Part shown: in pieces, positions 11,150 to 26,000 of the stretch
Layout of the letters: every line of letters starts with the position of its first letter
How positions within the stretch are numbered: position 1 is the first letter of the stretch
NCBI RefSeq assembly: GCF_040807025.1
Contig: NC_090943.1
Location: 21,419,213 to 21,483,212 of the forward strand
DNA from: Struthio camelus
Lineage: Eukaryota; Chordata; Aves; Struthioniformes; Struthionidae
Direction: 5' to 3'
DNA: 64,000 bases
The notes under the pieces: model-generated
What the model was told of the DNA's origin: nothing
Database searches by the model: none
Seen by the model: only the letters and a program-made list of their open reading frames with translations
Position numbers and translations under genes: made by a program

Positions 11150-14100
11150 GGTTTTTTTTCCTTCCTAGCCAGACTGAGAGCTTGAAATCCACATGGTTAC
11201 TGACAACTCCCAACTGTCAGTAAAGCTGTTTCACGGAAAGTGTTACATGACTGATGTCTCTACAACTGCACTTTTCCAAACAGATGGGGAAAAAGAGGCA
11301 TTGGTCTCAAATCAAATTAGTCTTGACAGATTACGCAAAAGAAACTTAACACATGCTCCACATTTTGAGCAACTTCTAAATATAACGTCTTCATTGAAAA
11401 CAAAGTATATGACGGTTCTAAAAATATGTAAATAGAAAGATATTAAACTTTCTTCACGTTATAGAGTGAGGAACACTATCAGGGGCTGGAAAAACAACAT
11501 ATTTTCTTGATGCAGTGTTACCACACCTTGTTTAACCTTAGAGATAAGCTCATTTTTGAAAGCCCACTATTTGACTTATAGAGGTTTGTCTATACAGAAC
11601 ACAGGGCAAAGTTAAAATGTTGCCATTGCAACTGATGTCATGATTGCATTTAGAAATAATAAATCCTTGACATTATGGAAAAAAAAAATAAAAGAACACA
11701 TATGGGAAAATGTGATAGTTAAATTCTGTTGCAGCTGGAAACATACTGTAATAAAGAAATAACCAGTTGATCTACACCCTGTTTTACATTCATTATAATT
11801 AGGTAGAGGTGTAGTTTTATTTTATCAAGGTAGTTACACTGGTAAAACATTTACTGCAGATGTAGTTTTACTCTCATAAAGGTGTTAGTATACACTGACA
11901 CACTATACATACGCTCTACACATTATTGTATCTCCATTTCAGGAAAGAGATGCAGCAGTGTAAGAACAGAATAATCATATACGTGTGTATCTACCAAGTA
12001 CCATTGTATCGCTTTAAGTGAAGCCATGTAGTTAAAGGAATACACTGTATATGTGCAAATAGGTTTTTGGAAAGTTATAGATTGATAGTCTGAAGATAGA
12101 GGCCTTTTCCAATTATTTGTAGGAATTAATAATACTAGAAAAAGGAGTCTCAGAGGCTGAGAATTAGAAAAAGGTAGAAATGAGATTTGCACAGTGAAAG
12201 AAGGTGGATATCTTTTTCTAAACAATTTCAAATTACACAGGTAAAACAGGCTCTGAGAAGTATAGCAAATAAAGTCTGAATAACAGAGGAATTATTTTCT
12301 CCAGAAAATTACATTTGAATTCATTTATAGCCCTTTTAATGCTGTAAGTGATAAAAAGCAAATCACATCGTAGGTTATTTATTCCCTCTGGAACCTGCTT
12401 TGGAGAAAAGAATAATGACAGCTTCCTAATTATTGTTTTTAAGGTAATTTTAAAATAAGAAAAAAACCCTCCTACATAATTGTCAAAAAAATAACATTTG
12501 CTGGAGGAACAGCAGCAAAAAATTGGACTGTAGCCTCCTCTGAGGGACTGGGCCAGGGAGTTTTCTTGATAAGACTATAGCAATCCGAAGGCATATAAAA
12601 ACTATCATAGCAGCAGACTTATTTAAGAACAGGACGACGTTTTTCCGCTTGTCAGTGAGCGTCCCCGCTTGGCCTGGCAGGCAGGCGAACGGGCAGCTCT
12701 CCACGGGAAACCCCCAGAGCATCGCAAACACACGTGCACCTCTTGAACCAAGACTAATATAGTTAGGAGTACTGAAAAAATAATACGCAGTGCATAAGCA
12801 CTGCCTTTTGTCTGCAGCGTGTTTACAAACACTGATTTTGGTCCGGCCCTGGCTCAGAGCAGCTCGCAGCAGCAGCGGCAGCACCCGGCCAGGGCTGGCT
12901 GCCCCACCGGGCACCCGCCGCTTGGCAGGGAAGGCTCCGTAGTGGCAGGTGCTGCCCAGGAAAGGCTCTTGCTCAGGCTTGCGCTGAGTCAACGTACTTC
13001 TCCGGCAGCTTCTACTGGCTGAGCAATTCTGGTGGCCAAAGCGTTACTTATAACTGTCCTCCCACAAACGAATTCTTGAGGGAGGATGTTGGTACAAACA
13101 TTGCTGGTCTGCTCACCCGGGCACACGCACAGCCACACAACAGCAGCAGCTTTAACTAACGGATGTAGAATCCTATTCTGACATAAGGCGGGTTTTCTAG
13201 GTTTTGTTTTTGATTGTTTTCCCCTCAGGGAGGTCACTATTGTGTTGGGGAAAAGAAGAACATAGCTTTGACCACGCTCAATCCACACCTCATCTGAAGA
13301 CCGGAGGCCTCTCCACAAGTTTCCACAACATCTTCATGCATTCATTGGGAGTGACAACGTATGCAAGCCTCTGAGCACACCAACAATTTCTAATATTAAC
13401 ATGGCTTCATTGGCTTTGGCTTGCCTTAGCCTTGGACTGTAGGTATAATACTCACCTCCTCCCCAAAACGAGTCACAAACGAGTCACAAAGCTGTGTCAG
13501 AGTGAGGAAATGAAACTCTCCTTTTAGAAACTCAGAGTTCAGTCTCCCAAACTATTCACTCCACAGAGAAACCCATCACAGGTTAATAGGGCTGAGCCAA
13601 GCTCCGTCCTGCAGCCCGCCTTCACTCAAGTTGCTTCTCTTTGCTCGTGTGAAATGTGTTACATAATCAGATCGTTCTTTAACTAATTTAACTAGTAACC
13701 TACTACCGGTAAACAACAACCTTCATTAAGATTTTTACTTTTGTTTACTGTAGGATATGAACAAACTGTGTAAGAAAATGAAACAAACTGATACAAAAGG
13801 CCTAATTTGCAAAATGCAGTCAAGTGTATGGGGCCTCTACTCAGCGGTGCACATCTGTAATTGTACTGGCTCAGAACAGGTCGGTTAAGACCAGAAAGAG
13901 TAATTAAGGCATTGAGGAACATGTGTCTGTTAGCCTGTCTTCTTTGTACTACAGTTTTAAGTATGAGTCTTGAGCCTGCTTGTCTGCCGCGGGAAGACTG
14001 AATCAGACTGTGCAGCAGAGGTTCTGCTTTCCCTCGCTGAGATTTTGTACATTTTTCTTTCCTTGTAATTTTCCTGTGCAGAGGGGGGGAAAAAAACCCG

Positions 14101-17100
14101 CACGTTTTGCTCTTCTCTTTGTATACAGCAAACATAAAGAAAACGGCAAGCAGGAGGAGATTGTTTGCTAACCCTCTCTGCAAGCCAACGTAACGGTAAA
14201 GGAAGAAGAAATACAAAATCTCCACGAGAGAGAAAACAAAGCCTGTCTCTCTTCCATCTTGAATCCTCACAGTCCTGGCAGGCAGACACGATGCTTCTCA
14301 CATTTAAAGGTGCAAAGCACATAATAGTAGCTATAGCACAGGAGCAAGAAATAAGTCTGTGTGCATTTCAGAGAAGGTAACACTTGAAGCAAAAAAATCA
14401 CAAGCACGACGCCTTCTCCACCATTTTCCTTCAATAAGTGGATCTGTATTTTATGAACTACCCCATATATAGAAGGTAGCGTTACAAAATGGAAACAGGC
14501 GACTAATTCCAAAATAGTGATTCAAAACCTCTTGCATGCAGCATAGAAATTAGACTAGAAAAGTAATCTTTTGTACTGATGGGGATGAATTAAGAAGCTT
14601 TCATTCACATTCATTACTTATTTATTTCACCTACATAAAACCCGGTTTGCTTTGGGGGGTCGGGGTAGCTGGAAAGATTTCCTAATGCCAGTGTGTTAGA
14701 GTTCGATGGTTGGTTTTAGTTCCAGACAATATAAGGGATGTATAGCAGCTATCAAAGTGCCAGCATCAAAGAAACAGTAGTAATGTCGCCTTTTACAATT
14801 GTTTTTATTCTCAGACACACATGCTTTTTTACATTTTCTTTTAAAAAAAAAGGAATCTCTCCTTAGTGGTGCTAAAATTAGTGATGCCAAAAATAATAGA
14901 TATCAAAATGACGTTCTTCCCCTTTTACTCTGGTCAGACGTGAGTGACACTGTGTCAAGTACAGCAAAGGGGTATATTAGCCCCATGCCGCTGAAGTAAC
15001 AAGTGTACTACATTGCTGAAATGTCATGTTTCCCCTGTGCGTTTGATACGAGATTTGTGTGCTCAGCTTCTTGTACACAGCAGAACAGCTTACCGAAGAT
15101 AGGCTCTGCATACATGAGCAAACCAACCTGCCCTTTGGACTGAACCATTGCAGCCAGCTGTGGCTTTATCACTAGCCCTTGGAGGTGTGGTCTGGCCTGT
15201 CACATGGCTGTGTATTTTAAAAATAGTTGATATTTTCTTAACAACAGAATCCTTCACCTGATTGATTTTTTTTTTATTATCCCCCAATCTTCCCTCGTGC
15301 CCTCTTCTTACAAAGATTTTTGGCTACCGTAATTGGTGAAAGGTCGCACCTGGAAATCGTCCATCATAGAGGCATTTTCTTCACGCTGCGATCGCGTTGT
15401 TGGCTGTTTGCTTTGCAGGCTGCAGTGAGCAGGTAAGAGCGATTCGAGGGAGACGGGCAGCACGCTGCCCATGCAGCGCCCCACATGACTTCTATCATAA
15501 CTTTAAGCCTGTGCATGTCATGAAATGCCTGGACACTAAGCTTCAGTCTGTTTCAAATTATACCAAATGCTGCGTATAAATTGCAATCCTGAACCAGGCT
15601 GTGACAAGCTCAGGGTACAGGCCTGCATAACTGGGTATGATCGCTCTATATCCTGGTCATGTCATTTGAAAAGAAGTACTTAAAGTATCTTTGTTGAACT
15701 GCTTACCAATAACTGAGACTGGGAAGTATTTGCGAACAAGATGCATACCTTCCCAGAAACCTCTAGAGAGGAACCAGCTTCTAGAAATCCTTTCCCTTGA
15801 GCTGCAGCTTTATGAAAACGGCTTGTCTCCAAAATCCTGTAGCAGCAGTTGAACGAGCTGCGCTGCCAGCTGCCTGGCTTGAGACCGGCTGCTGCTGCAG
15901 TCTAGAAAGTAAGCGGGTCCAGCACCTGAGGCATGGGTGCGGAGAAGGAGCTATATGAGGAATGAAGTTATTTCAGGAAACAGCCGGCGTTAACAGAAGG
16001 TGACCAGCGTAAGGAGCCCCTGGTCAGTGCCGCGGCACTGCCTCCGTGCCCCACCTCGTGCAGTGCAGGACGCTGCATTTGGTGGGAAAGGTGAGTGGAA
16101 AAATCAATGCAGGAGAAAAGGCAGTAGTACACCAAAGAGCACTGGAAGGCAGTCAACAGTCCCCTGAACAGCAAAGGCAGACAGTAGCAGTGAGTTTTCA
16201 AAAGATACCACCAGCCTGATGATAAAGTAAAGACCCTAAGGTAGGAAACATGGTACAAAAAAGGGAAGGGAAGGGAAAATGGAAAATATTAGCTGAATAA
16301 ATTTTGTGGCGAAAACAGCTGGATGAGCGTGTCTGGAGACAGAGAAAAAAACGGAACCAGAATGGAGAGATCACCATCATCTGTCCGTGCGTGTAATGAT
16401 GACAGACATGACGGACTGCCCAAGCCAAGGATTCGCGCCGCGCTGCGGTGCTTTCGTTTCCCAGCACAAGGCTGTCCCTGCCGTCGCTTCGAGCCCAAAG
16501 AAAACCTGGCATCTTTTACTGAGGCCACCTCTATTTTTATTAACTGTTCACTATTACATTTTGCTTTTGTATTTCCATTTCTCGCCATTGTGGTGATGAT
16601 GAGCAAAGAGTGTGGCCTGGAAAGCTGGGCTGTGTGTGAGCAGGCACAAGAAAAGGCTCGGTTGCCTTCCAGCCTTTCCCGAGCCAGATCCTCTCAGTCT
16701 CCGTAGCAGCATTGCCGCTCCTCAGGTGTCACATAAGAACAGCCTTTTCTAGTTGGTCCACAAACTTTTTATTGTTACATTTCTCCAGCCCAACAATTCT
16801 ATATTTAGATATATTCAGTTTTATGTGCATTTCTTCTGTTAAATCCTAATCCACATGATTTCATGGTAGGGTTAGAGTCTCTGTTCTCTTTTGGTTTTCA
16901 GTATTTTGCAAGTGCTGCTCACACAGACTGCCCCTTTTTTCGTGCCAGCTTGTCCTTCTCTCTCGCGTACTCTCTCCTTTTACTCCAATAAGCTATCAAT
17001 GCAGCTATTCCAGTCATGCTATAGGAAACATCCTACCAATTTCCAATTACATATAAACAGGAGGTATGACATCTATCACTGAAATGATGTGATAACTTTA

Positions 17101-17400
17101 TGTCTATACAGCTTCTTCGTATTTTGCAGACTACTGTATGATGAGCCATGTAAAAATGCCTTAGCAGTACGGAAGGAAAGGTTCGAAAGAATAACTGGTA
17201 TCCAAGTGCTCACTTCAGAAGCTGAGCAAACATGTCCTGCAGTAAAAAAAAGAGTTACCAACATCTCTTCTGATGGGGGTTTCCATTCCTGAGTAAAGCT
17301 CCGGGGTGGCCCTAGCTGCAGCTCACCCTGGCCCCACAGCCAGCAGAGCTGCCAGCCAAGGTAGGCACCCAGCCCGACAAACAGCCAGTAAGCTGCCGGT
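11150..17400. other. Intergenic, no gene seen
   Basis: No coding exon is recognised. The longest open frames (12483-12992 and 13692-14270, minus) show no family resemblance, no splice-bounded structure and no repeats of note. A few slightly GC-richer spots (12640-12960, 15840-16060) do not form islands. Confidence 0.6.
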
Positions 17401-17404
17401 GCAA

Positions 17405-17830
17405 CTCCCACCCACTGAAAGGACTTAAAAAGGCATCTGGGGAACTACAGACTGGTAAGTCTGATGTCCGTCCTTGGAAAAGGCAGTGGGGGTCTACTCT
17501 CTAAAGAGAGTAGCATGTAGTCAAATCTCCAACATGATCCTAAGTTTTTTCAGATGAAGAACTACTCCAGTAGGACCTCACAAAATTGAGTGGATGGCCA
17601 ATGGATCCATCAGCAGACACTAAAACATCCTAATTAGCAGATACTCCAGCACCCTTATCCAACAGTAGGAGATGTTGCAGGACACAAAGAGGCTGGACCT
17701 TAGGACATGGCCAAGCTCACATGCCCTCCATTAAGTAGCACCACCTACTTCTACTGTTAGAGACAGACTATGAGGCTGGATGGACCATTGGTCTGATGCA
17801 GTCGTTAGCGTCTTAGGTTCTTATATGTAC
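17405..17830 (+). mobile_element. CR1-type LINE 3' relic
   Basis: GGGGAACTACAGACTGGTAAG at about 17437 resembles the RT segment (NYRLVSL). The 3' end GGCTGGATGGACCATTGGTC (17772-17791), followed by TGATGCAGTCG...TTCTTATATG, matches the usual end 'ggctagatggaccattggtctgacccagtatggc...cttatgttc' of old CR1/L3-like elements. Highly diverged, no intact frame. Confidence 0.7.
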
Positions 17831-20677
17831 TTTCATGCACTGGCCTATTTCCACTGTGCTCTGAGGGGGCAAATTCCCAGACTGGCACTAAGCTTGCAAT
17901 GTGAAAAAACATGCAGTCGAGTTGCTTCGGTCCCCAAAGCCAGTAGTGCTCACCCTCCTCCATGTCTTCCCAGTAGCTTACCTGCTACAAGGCTGACCTG
18001 GCAGACATTGCTTCAAGGAGCACAGGACAGGTAAAGCGAGGAGGAAACAGAACGTGCAAGTGAGCTTTTACACATACACACACTCTCTCTTCCTCCTTCT
18101 CCGTTAGCAGCCCTTGAAGAATAAAGGTCTACGTAAAAATGACAAACGCTTGATTAAATTTCTGCTTTCACCTCCTCACCTTTCCTTGGATTTCTGTGGG
18201 GTTGGGAGAGCATCCTTTCGCAGTCCAAGATCACTCAGCTTTCCTCTCTTCCTCTTCACTCTTCTGGTATAGGCAAGTTCCTGCCTCTCTTCTGCCCACA
18301 TTTTCCACCATCCTGCTGCTGGAGCAATGTCTGGTACAAGGCTCAGCCTACCGGCTCCACGGCCACACCGTTGGTAGCCAAAAATGGCCTGTTTGAGTTC
18401 CAAAGCACAATCTGCTTCCTACCATAACATGGATAGCTTAATCCATGCAGAAGGTCACTGTCAGAAATATCATTAATGAGAGGAAAGAGAGCCCCTGCAG
18501 TGGACAGACAGCCTCCCTCGAGCGGCCCCAGCGCCTGCTGCAGCCAGCGGCGGGAAGGCTCTGCCTCACAGCCGTGCCCAGGGCAGCCGGGTAGGTAGGA
18601 ACTAGATGCTGGGGCAGGGGGAGGAAATCCAGAAAGCAAAGAGATTTAGCAGCTAGCGTACTTTGTGGCAGCCTTCCACCCCTCCATGCTGCTTAGTTTC
18701 TGATACGTAATAGGTAAATTCTGTCTCTCCCAGCTGCTCCCACTTCCCTTTTTTGTTTGGTTTGTATCCTTAAGCCCTTCCTGCCCTACCGCCCCCTTGT
18801 CAATGCCCAGATGCAAGATCTCTGAGATTCCTGGGCTCTCTGTGCTAGCGGAGGCATTATAAGCCCAGCCCAAGGAGCAACCTCTGCTACTACTTAGAGG
18901 AGCTGCCTTCTCCTCTCCCCCTCCCCCAGGCCCTTCAACACCACCCACACAGCCATCCATCAGCATCGCCCTTGCAGCATCTGGGGGCAACATGGAATTG
19001 GGAATGATGTTCTCTGCCCTTTATAGCCACACCACTACAAAGAAAAGCTGGTGAAAGTAATACCCATCCCCAGATATACCTCCTAGCATGCATCCAGCAG
19101 TAACGGGACAGTTAACAGAAAGGTGGTGGAGAGGTACAGACAGAAGAGGGAGAAAGATAGACGCAGCAGGTCACTGTACTCCACTTTGAAACAAAGTAAT
19201 AATTAAAATATATGCACAGATGGATCATGATGAAGTTGTCTAATAAACTGGTTTATTTGAAGTGACGAACAAATTCTGCAAAATAAGAACATCCTTTCTT
19301 GCTGGATAAGTGGAGCTGCATCCTCTCCTGCTCCCTGCATCCTCTACTGGGATACAAACCAGAAGCAATTGTGCAGGCCCCCACGTGCTCCTTTCCTATG
19401 CACAGGACACCATGGGGTCCAGAACATTTTCCTCTCCTCTTGAAGCCTTTCACTGCAAGAGATTTTTCTTTGCAATTTTACACAACAGCTGATGAAGCTG
19501 TTGAAGCTACACTGTGTGGCTCATCTCAAGCATGTCTGCTCCTCAGTTTGGGAATGCTGTATTTTGTAATCCTTTCCTATTTTGCCCCCTCAGGGCACAA
19601 CAATATGGCAACATAAGTCAGTGAAGACCTAAGTACTTTTGGAACTAAAGAAAATGCTCTTCTAGTGAGAAGCGTTTCCATTGCATTATAAAACAAGGTC
19701 AAATCTCTCCACTGTTTTGTTCTTTCACTTGGTTTGCTAATCTGCATCTCATAGCAGTTAAATAGGATAGAATTTATATCAAGCTTAAAAATGTTACTTG
19801 TTGCCTACAGTTTCTCCAGTTTCCTTGCAGTATGGCTTCAAGTTGCCTCGCACTTCTGTTCAGTTGCACAGTTTTGTCATCTCACTATCACACTGGTTCG
19901 GAGCACAGCTCGGGAGCTGTGCTGTTGGCACCTCTCCTTCAGTGCACATCACCCACAAATTAACAAAAGCTTTGGCCTGAACGAGGGTTTGTAGGTCCTC
20001 ATGCAAGCAGTATGGCTCGTCTGCAGCACTGTTCAACTCACACCCATCTTTTATGCATTCTTCAACGTGTCTGTCACCCCAGGATTCAAACACATTAGCA
20101 CCACACTTCATTCATCTGCAGCAGATTGGATTGAAAATTCAGCTGAAGTTTAATTAGCTTGTTTTTTTTAAATATGAGCCTAGTATTGCATTTTCTCAAA
20201 TTACTTTTTACGGCTTCTTTTTTTTTAGTTCCTTCACTGCTATTGCTAGGGTTTTTCACGCTATAGTCTTGCCAGGTGACTTAGCAATATATAAAAAGAT
20301 CTACTCAGGTTGGGGGAAGGGAAAAGTATATCCATCCTTCAAGATTCAAATAATTCCGCTAAAGATTACAGAAAATTCTCCAGGGAGCAGACAAGATACA
20401 GATTTTTTGATTTCTTTTATAGTTCTATGTGCTCTTTTTAGGTGTATACAGAGGCAGATCTGTTTCATCTCACGTAGAAGGAATCCAGCTGAGAACATGT
20501 TTTATTATAACTCCAGATGATGCTCAAGAGGGTAAAAGATGCGCTTTTCTCAGGTAGTCACAGAACAAGTCGCAGTAAACCAGCAACCATTCCTCTCTCA
20601 TCTACATTATGCTGATGAACTCTAATTGTTTACAAAGCACTGTCAAAGTCAGTTCAAGAAATGAACATACGAAATGC

Positions 20678-20695
20678 AAAAAAAAAAAAAAAAAA
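20678..20695. repeat. Poly(A) tract, 18 bp
   Basis: Uninterrupted run of A. No adjacent retrocopy is recognised. Confidence 0.9.
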
Positions 20696-23034
20696 GGATG
20701 ATACTGGACTTTTTTCATCTTTAAATTAGTTTTTAATCTCTTAAGAACTGTCAGGTCAGAGTAGTTAAACTGTTATAAGATAGCTGCTAAAGCAATCTTC
20801 TGTTATAAATGAAACAGCAAATTTATTAAACATTCCCAGTGCACAGCTACACCAGCATGAACACAACATCAGGTTTCTAAAAAAAAAAAACATGTTGTGA
20901 GCTTTTTTTTCCTGAGGCCTAAGATAGTGAGTGATGCATGACCTCATATTCACTGGAGTCTATGGCAAAATTTTAATAGATTTTGTTACTGTTAGGTCAT
21001 GCCTGAGCAAAAAGATAGATGACTCAAGGGAGATGGTCCAAACGGCAACTCCACACCTCAGTGCGAAAGCCACGTTTTGCACCTTTGCTGTCAGACGGGG
21101 TGATGCATCACAGGCGCAGCTATAACTTCTGAAATGGCAGTTTCTTAAAACGCTGTGATCCAAATGCTTCATTTTCTCCACTTTAACCAAGCAAATTACC
21201 ACAAGAAAATGAATTAAGGTCAGCCATGCATCGACCAGCTCAGTAAACAGTAATAACACTTAGCACTCTTATGACAGTCTTCAGCTTCAAAGCACTAATG
21301 AAGCCTCCCACAGTCCCCTTGAGACGTATGCAGGAGGAGGAGGTCCTCTCCACGCTAGGCCCAAGCAGACAGGGCTGGTGCGCCGCAGCTGGACAGGACC
21401 CGCAGCTCCCACAGCCCGGCGTGCGTAGGCTGGGCAGGACTGGCCCCCAACCCCTGCACTTAAGGCCACACTGATCTCCGCTCCATCGCTGCGCCGTGAG
21501 CGTGGGTGAGGAGCACAGATCCGACACCTGGTCTCCTGGAAGCCTGCCCAGCCTCGCGCTGCCCCTTTTCCCTGCTCCCGGTGTGCCCCAAGCCCTCGCA
21601 GTCCTCACAGATGAGCTGGGGTAGGATTTGCTCTGGAGTGACTGAATAGAAGAGAGGTTCACATTGCTAAACAGCTGACAGCATTGTTGAAGTTATCCTC
21701 CTTTCAGTTCCCATAGTGCAAAAACGTCTGTAGGAATCACGAGGCAGCGTCACGCTGGCATGAGCAGCACCACCGCTGTGGCACAGACCAGATGCGAGTG
21801 CCTGGCCTCGAGGCACAAGCAGACACAACAACAAGCCCCAACCGGCTCTGGAAGGCTGCTGCAACCAGGAGGCATTACTCAACGTTGAGACAGAAAAGCT
21901 GCAACTTCCCTACGTATTCACTTCCCAAAGCAGGTAACTGCTGCACCAGCAGTGTGTCACCAGGTCTTCTAATTCTCCTTTCTGTTTCATCCCCTGCTCA
22001 GCAGGAGATGCAGTCTCCTGCACATACAGTGCTGGAGCCATTCTCTAAAAATTCTAGAAATATTTCCTGCTATCCCCCCATTTAAAGCACTGCTGGGGAA
22101 GGAAGAAAAAAAAAAATCATTCCATCACTTCTGTTCTGTTTCCAGCAAGAAGCACGGCTGTTCCTAGCACAAAGGAGTGGAGGTGACATCGATCCAGGGC
22201 CTGATTCTCATCGCAATGGGAATCAGGTGGGATTCAGCTGACCCTCACAGAAATTAGTACCATAAAACTGGTATTAATGGGCAGAGGACCTGCCAATGGC
22301 CTGCTCTCTCACAGCCACGAGGCATTAAAGATGCTTTACAGGGGAGAGTCTTGTGAAAGTAAGGATAGAAAACGTTACATTTTTATCTCAACTGACCATG
22401 CTTGCAAGGGCATCTGTGTGTATATATGGGGAGGGGCTACATGAATGTCAGAACAGACTACAAATAGGAGCTGTTCTTTCCAAATTTCATACGTTGCTTG
22501 AGTCATAAAAATTTAACTTCACTCAGCAAACTACCTTCCCCTCTTTGTTCATATTCACTCTAGTATATCCATCATTTTTGATCCTCTACTGATTTCTGTT
22601 GTTGGGGCTCGTTTTCTGTGACTTGAGAACCTGAAATTATGCTATATATCTTTGTAGTTCATTGAACTAACCAGCATTTATTTTAATTTAGTAAGGAAAT
22701 ATTTGGCTGGGTGTGACCAAATAAATACTGTTTCTAAACCAACACAAGTATACTGTTCACAAGGCTATAAAGCTGTCTCAGAGCTCTAATGACATTGCAA
22801 GTAAATGAAGCTTCAGTCTTCTCATAAACATAATTCAATGAGACCTCTATGTTGCCTTTTTTTTTTAAATAGACTATAATATTATAGCACTATTGGGCAA
22901 CAAAAGTTGAATCTTGGTAGTAATCCAAGCTTCCAGGTTGATAATGGCTTTAACACTGACCTAATATATAAAGGTGAACATACACAGAGAATGTCAGACC
23001 TCATTATAAATAAGATAATAGTGATAAAACACAT

Positions 23035-23082
23035 CACTAGTCTGTATCAGACTATACAGACACTAGTCTGTATCAGACTAGT
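23035..23082. repeat. 26-bp direct repeat containing a 9-bp-arm palindrome
   Basis: CACTAGTCTGTATCAGACTA occurs at 23035-23054 and again at 23061-23080. In the second copy ACTAGTCTG (23062-23070) and CAGACTAGT (23074-23082) form a perfect hairpin with loop TAT. In the first copy the right arm ends TATA, so only seven pairs remain. Confidence 0.95.
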
Positions 23083-26000
23083 GAAGACAAAACTTTTCTT
23101 CGGGAGCAAAGGGCACAAATCTTGCCACAAGATTATGAAGAGTTTTGTCACCGATTTTGACAAAAAAATAGTCAAGAACTTTGATTTAAAGGAAGAAATC
23201 TAACAGGCTTTTCCCTCTCAACATTTGATTTTTGTGATAAAAGGGATCAAATATAGAAGAGCCAAAGTTAAACTGAGTACCTATGCTTCAATTAAAATTG
23301 GAGATAGGAATTAGTCAGAACAAACGTATTCTTATCAAGAAAGAGAAAGCTGCCAAAATCTTTGTGGAAATCCGTTAAGAAGATGAGTTTAGTACATTCA
23401 CATGGTTCCTGTCCACAGCCCGTTAATGTGTGACAATGAATACAACTGGTTTCTACTTCAGACAACAAATTTGATGGTCCTCAGCTCTTTACGCAGCACT
23501 CAGCTACTTAGTGGTCAGACCTCTGTGTGAGAGAGAACACAGACAGCTAAGGAACATGTTTAACCCAAGTGAGAGTAGCTTCCTGTGAAAGACAGCACAA
23601 TACAGTATTAATTTTCTTGGTGTAAAAGGCATTCTTATCACAAAAATATGCTTTAGTACTGCTTGTATGTATTTTCTAATTCAATCTTTTATGCAGTATC
23701 TCAAACTATAGTACAGCAGTAATAACGTAATTAGTATTTTCACTAGCTAAATTATAGAGCTGACTGCAGAATACAGCATAGTAACATCAATATTAAGAGT
23801 TGAGCATTAGACAAAAATGACATCAATAGTTTTAGTGCAGTCATGAGAGATATTGTAATTTCCTCTAAGATTCCTTCCAGTTGTACAAGATGAGGAAACT
23901 CACGAGTCCACTGGCTTTTAGTTCAACTCAAATTATAAAAATCAGCATCTCAGAGATGTCTCATGGAAATTTTTGAAGGTTCTCGAATAATTTTCATTTT
24001 TAAACATGATATTAGTAATAAAGAAGTGAAAGCCTGCTGTATCTGCCTCTCTTATATGAATTAAGCTTCCCAACACTTCTACAATAGAAGAATATAACAG
24101 ACAACTCACAGCTAGGAAGAGAATATATGCGGTGGTGAAATGATTATCCAAGCCCATAAAGGGTACCTAAGGTCAGTGCAAATCACTGGCTTTACAATCC
24201 AGCGTTAGTCCATATTTCCTTGCTACCCTGTTCACATAGTGAGATCTAAAACTGAAGCAAGCGAGATATTGGACACCAAGCAGCCATTAGGAAGACAGAG
24301 GCAAGCACACTTTCACAGATCCCTCACGTAAAGGGACTGCCGTCAGCCACCTCTGTATGCTCAGGAACGAGAGGACTCTAATTAATACGAGAAGCTGTGG
24401 GCTGTCCTGTGGCATCCTCCACGTCTGCAGCGCTCAGACTTCCTTTTGGCCAAGCTAATTCACAACCCCCTAGACCAAATCAGGAGCCCTGAGGATATAC
24501 AAGCACCCCATCCACTTCCTAATTACAGTAACTTCATGCTTTACTTCATAAAATGAGATGCATTTCCTCCTTCACTAGTTCAATTCACCTGCTTCTACAT
24601 TTTGTTTGTTTGTTAAAATGCAGGTCTCCAGCAGACTGATTGCTTCAGATGAGACAAAGCAACCCCTTGGTAAATCCCTCTGGGAGCACAGAACAGATCA
24701 CACACGTCACAGTTGAACTCTTTGAATTCCTCTTTTCAGATCCTCTTGGTTTCTGGTGGCTCAGATAAAGAAAGGAGCTTTTGTATGCCAGTTAATCCAT
24801 CCACTGAATGGGAAAGTTTTATATATCCACATGCTTTTTCAAGGCCCTAGTTTACACCTGTAGATATAACAACATACGAAGTAACACAGACAAAAATCAT
24901 GGCTTGGGCCCTCAGAGAAGATCTGCGTGCAAAAGTCCCCATACTAGAGTCAAAGGAACTGGTAAAATGATTAAAGGACTCTCTCTGCTTAAATCTACTT
25001 CAAGGCCAAAGCCCTGGCTTACCTTTTGTTTGTGTGTCCTAATAAGCCAATTCTGTGAGAGGGACTTTAACTTGAAACTCTTCTATGCCGTAGAGCTAAG
25101 AGGGAGAAATTCAGGCGCTGTTGAGTGGCAAGGTGAGACAGACATCCAAAGGTATGTCAGGCTCAGCTCCAAAATGAGTCTGTTCTTCATTATCCCTAGC
25201 ACCCACAGTCACAAACTAGCATGAAAACAGCATTTACACAATGAATTAAAATGCAAATCTATATTTTATTCTATGAAATTGAGACAAAGGACACATACTT
25301 GAAGCTTGCCAAGAGTAGCAATTACACACATTAGTCTAGTTTTAGATGATGGCTTAAGCCAAATGAGAGGACGAGATAGGAACACTGTACATCAAGCTAG
25401 GGAAACACTACAGATAAAAAAAGCAACACTTGCCCTAGTAATGTAAGCCTAAAATACAAATTAGTGATAAATCTACTGATAAGGCCTTGTGCAGACCTGT
25501 ACAACCTTGTGTAGACTCTAGGGAAGGCTCCAGCCACAAGGTGCACGTACAATACAGCGCAGCAGCCTGCCCGCGAAGGAGAGCCGAGGGACTCTCTGAG
25601 CGTGGGTGAGAGGACTTTGCACTTTACTGCTGCCGCCTGATGGGACGTAGAACCCTCCCAGAGAGAGTCCTGCGAGAGGAGGCCAAACGCTTCCACTGGC
25701 CTAGGATAAAACTGCTTAACTGCTGTAAAGACATATTTATGCTAGGTCTGATTTAGATGGTGTGCTGCACAATCAGATCACTTTGAAGGTTTGCGTTCTG
25801 CAATCATTTCCTTTGTTAGGAGTCAGAAAAAGGGTGAAAAGACTGTGAACAAATTGTTTAGGCACTGAAATTTAACCCTGTGGAATCCTCACAGTGTATC
25901 GCAGTTTGACACAGCAGGAGCACATATGTCAAGGGACTGTAGCCTCTTTGCTCTCTCTATACAGAATGTATACGTTAGCACTGTGTGGTACAGTATGTGC

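Noticed and set aside
12483..12992. 169-codon minus-strand ORF
   Set aside because: No family resemblance and no splice-bounded or promoter context.
13692..14270. 192-codon minus-strand ORF in the intergenic region
   Set aside because: No similarity recognised, low-complexity segments (LYFFFLYRY, LLLLAVFFMF), and no supporting exon structure.
15419..15432. Micro-exon-like stretch (TTTGCAG ... AGCAG|GTAAGA)
   Set aside because: Fourteen bases between splice-like signals, with no neighbouring exons or conserved coding context; likely chance.
21240..21662. 140-codon minus-strand ORF in a GC-richer patch
   Set aside because: Composition-driven, with overlapping open frames on both strands and no known motif.
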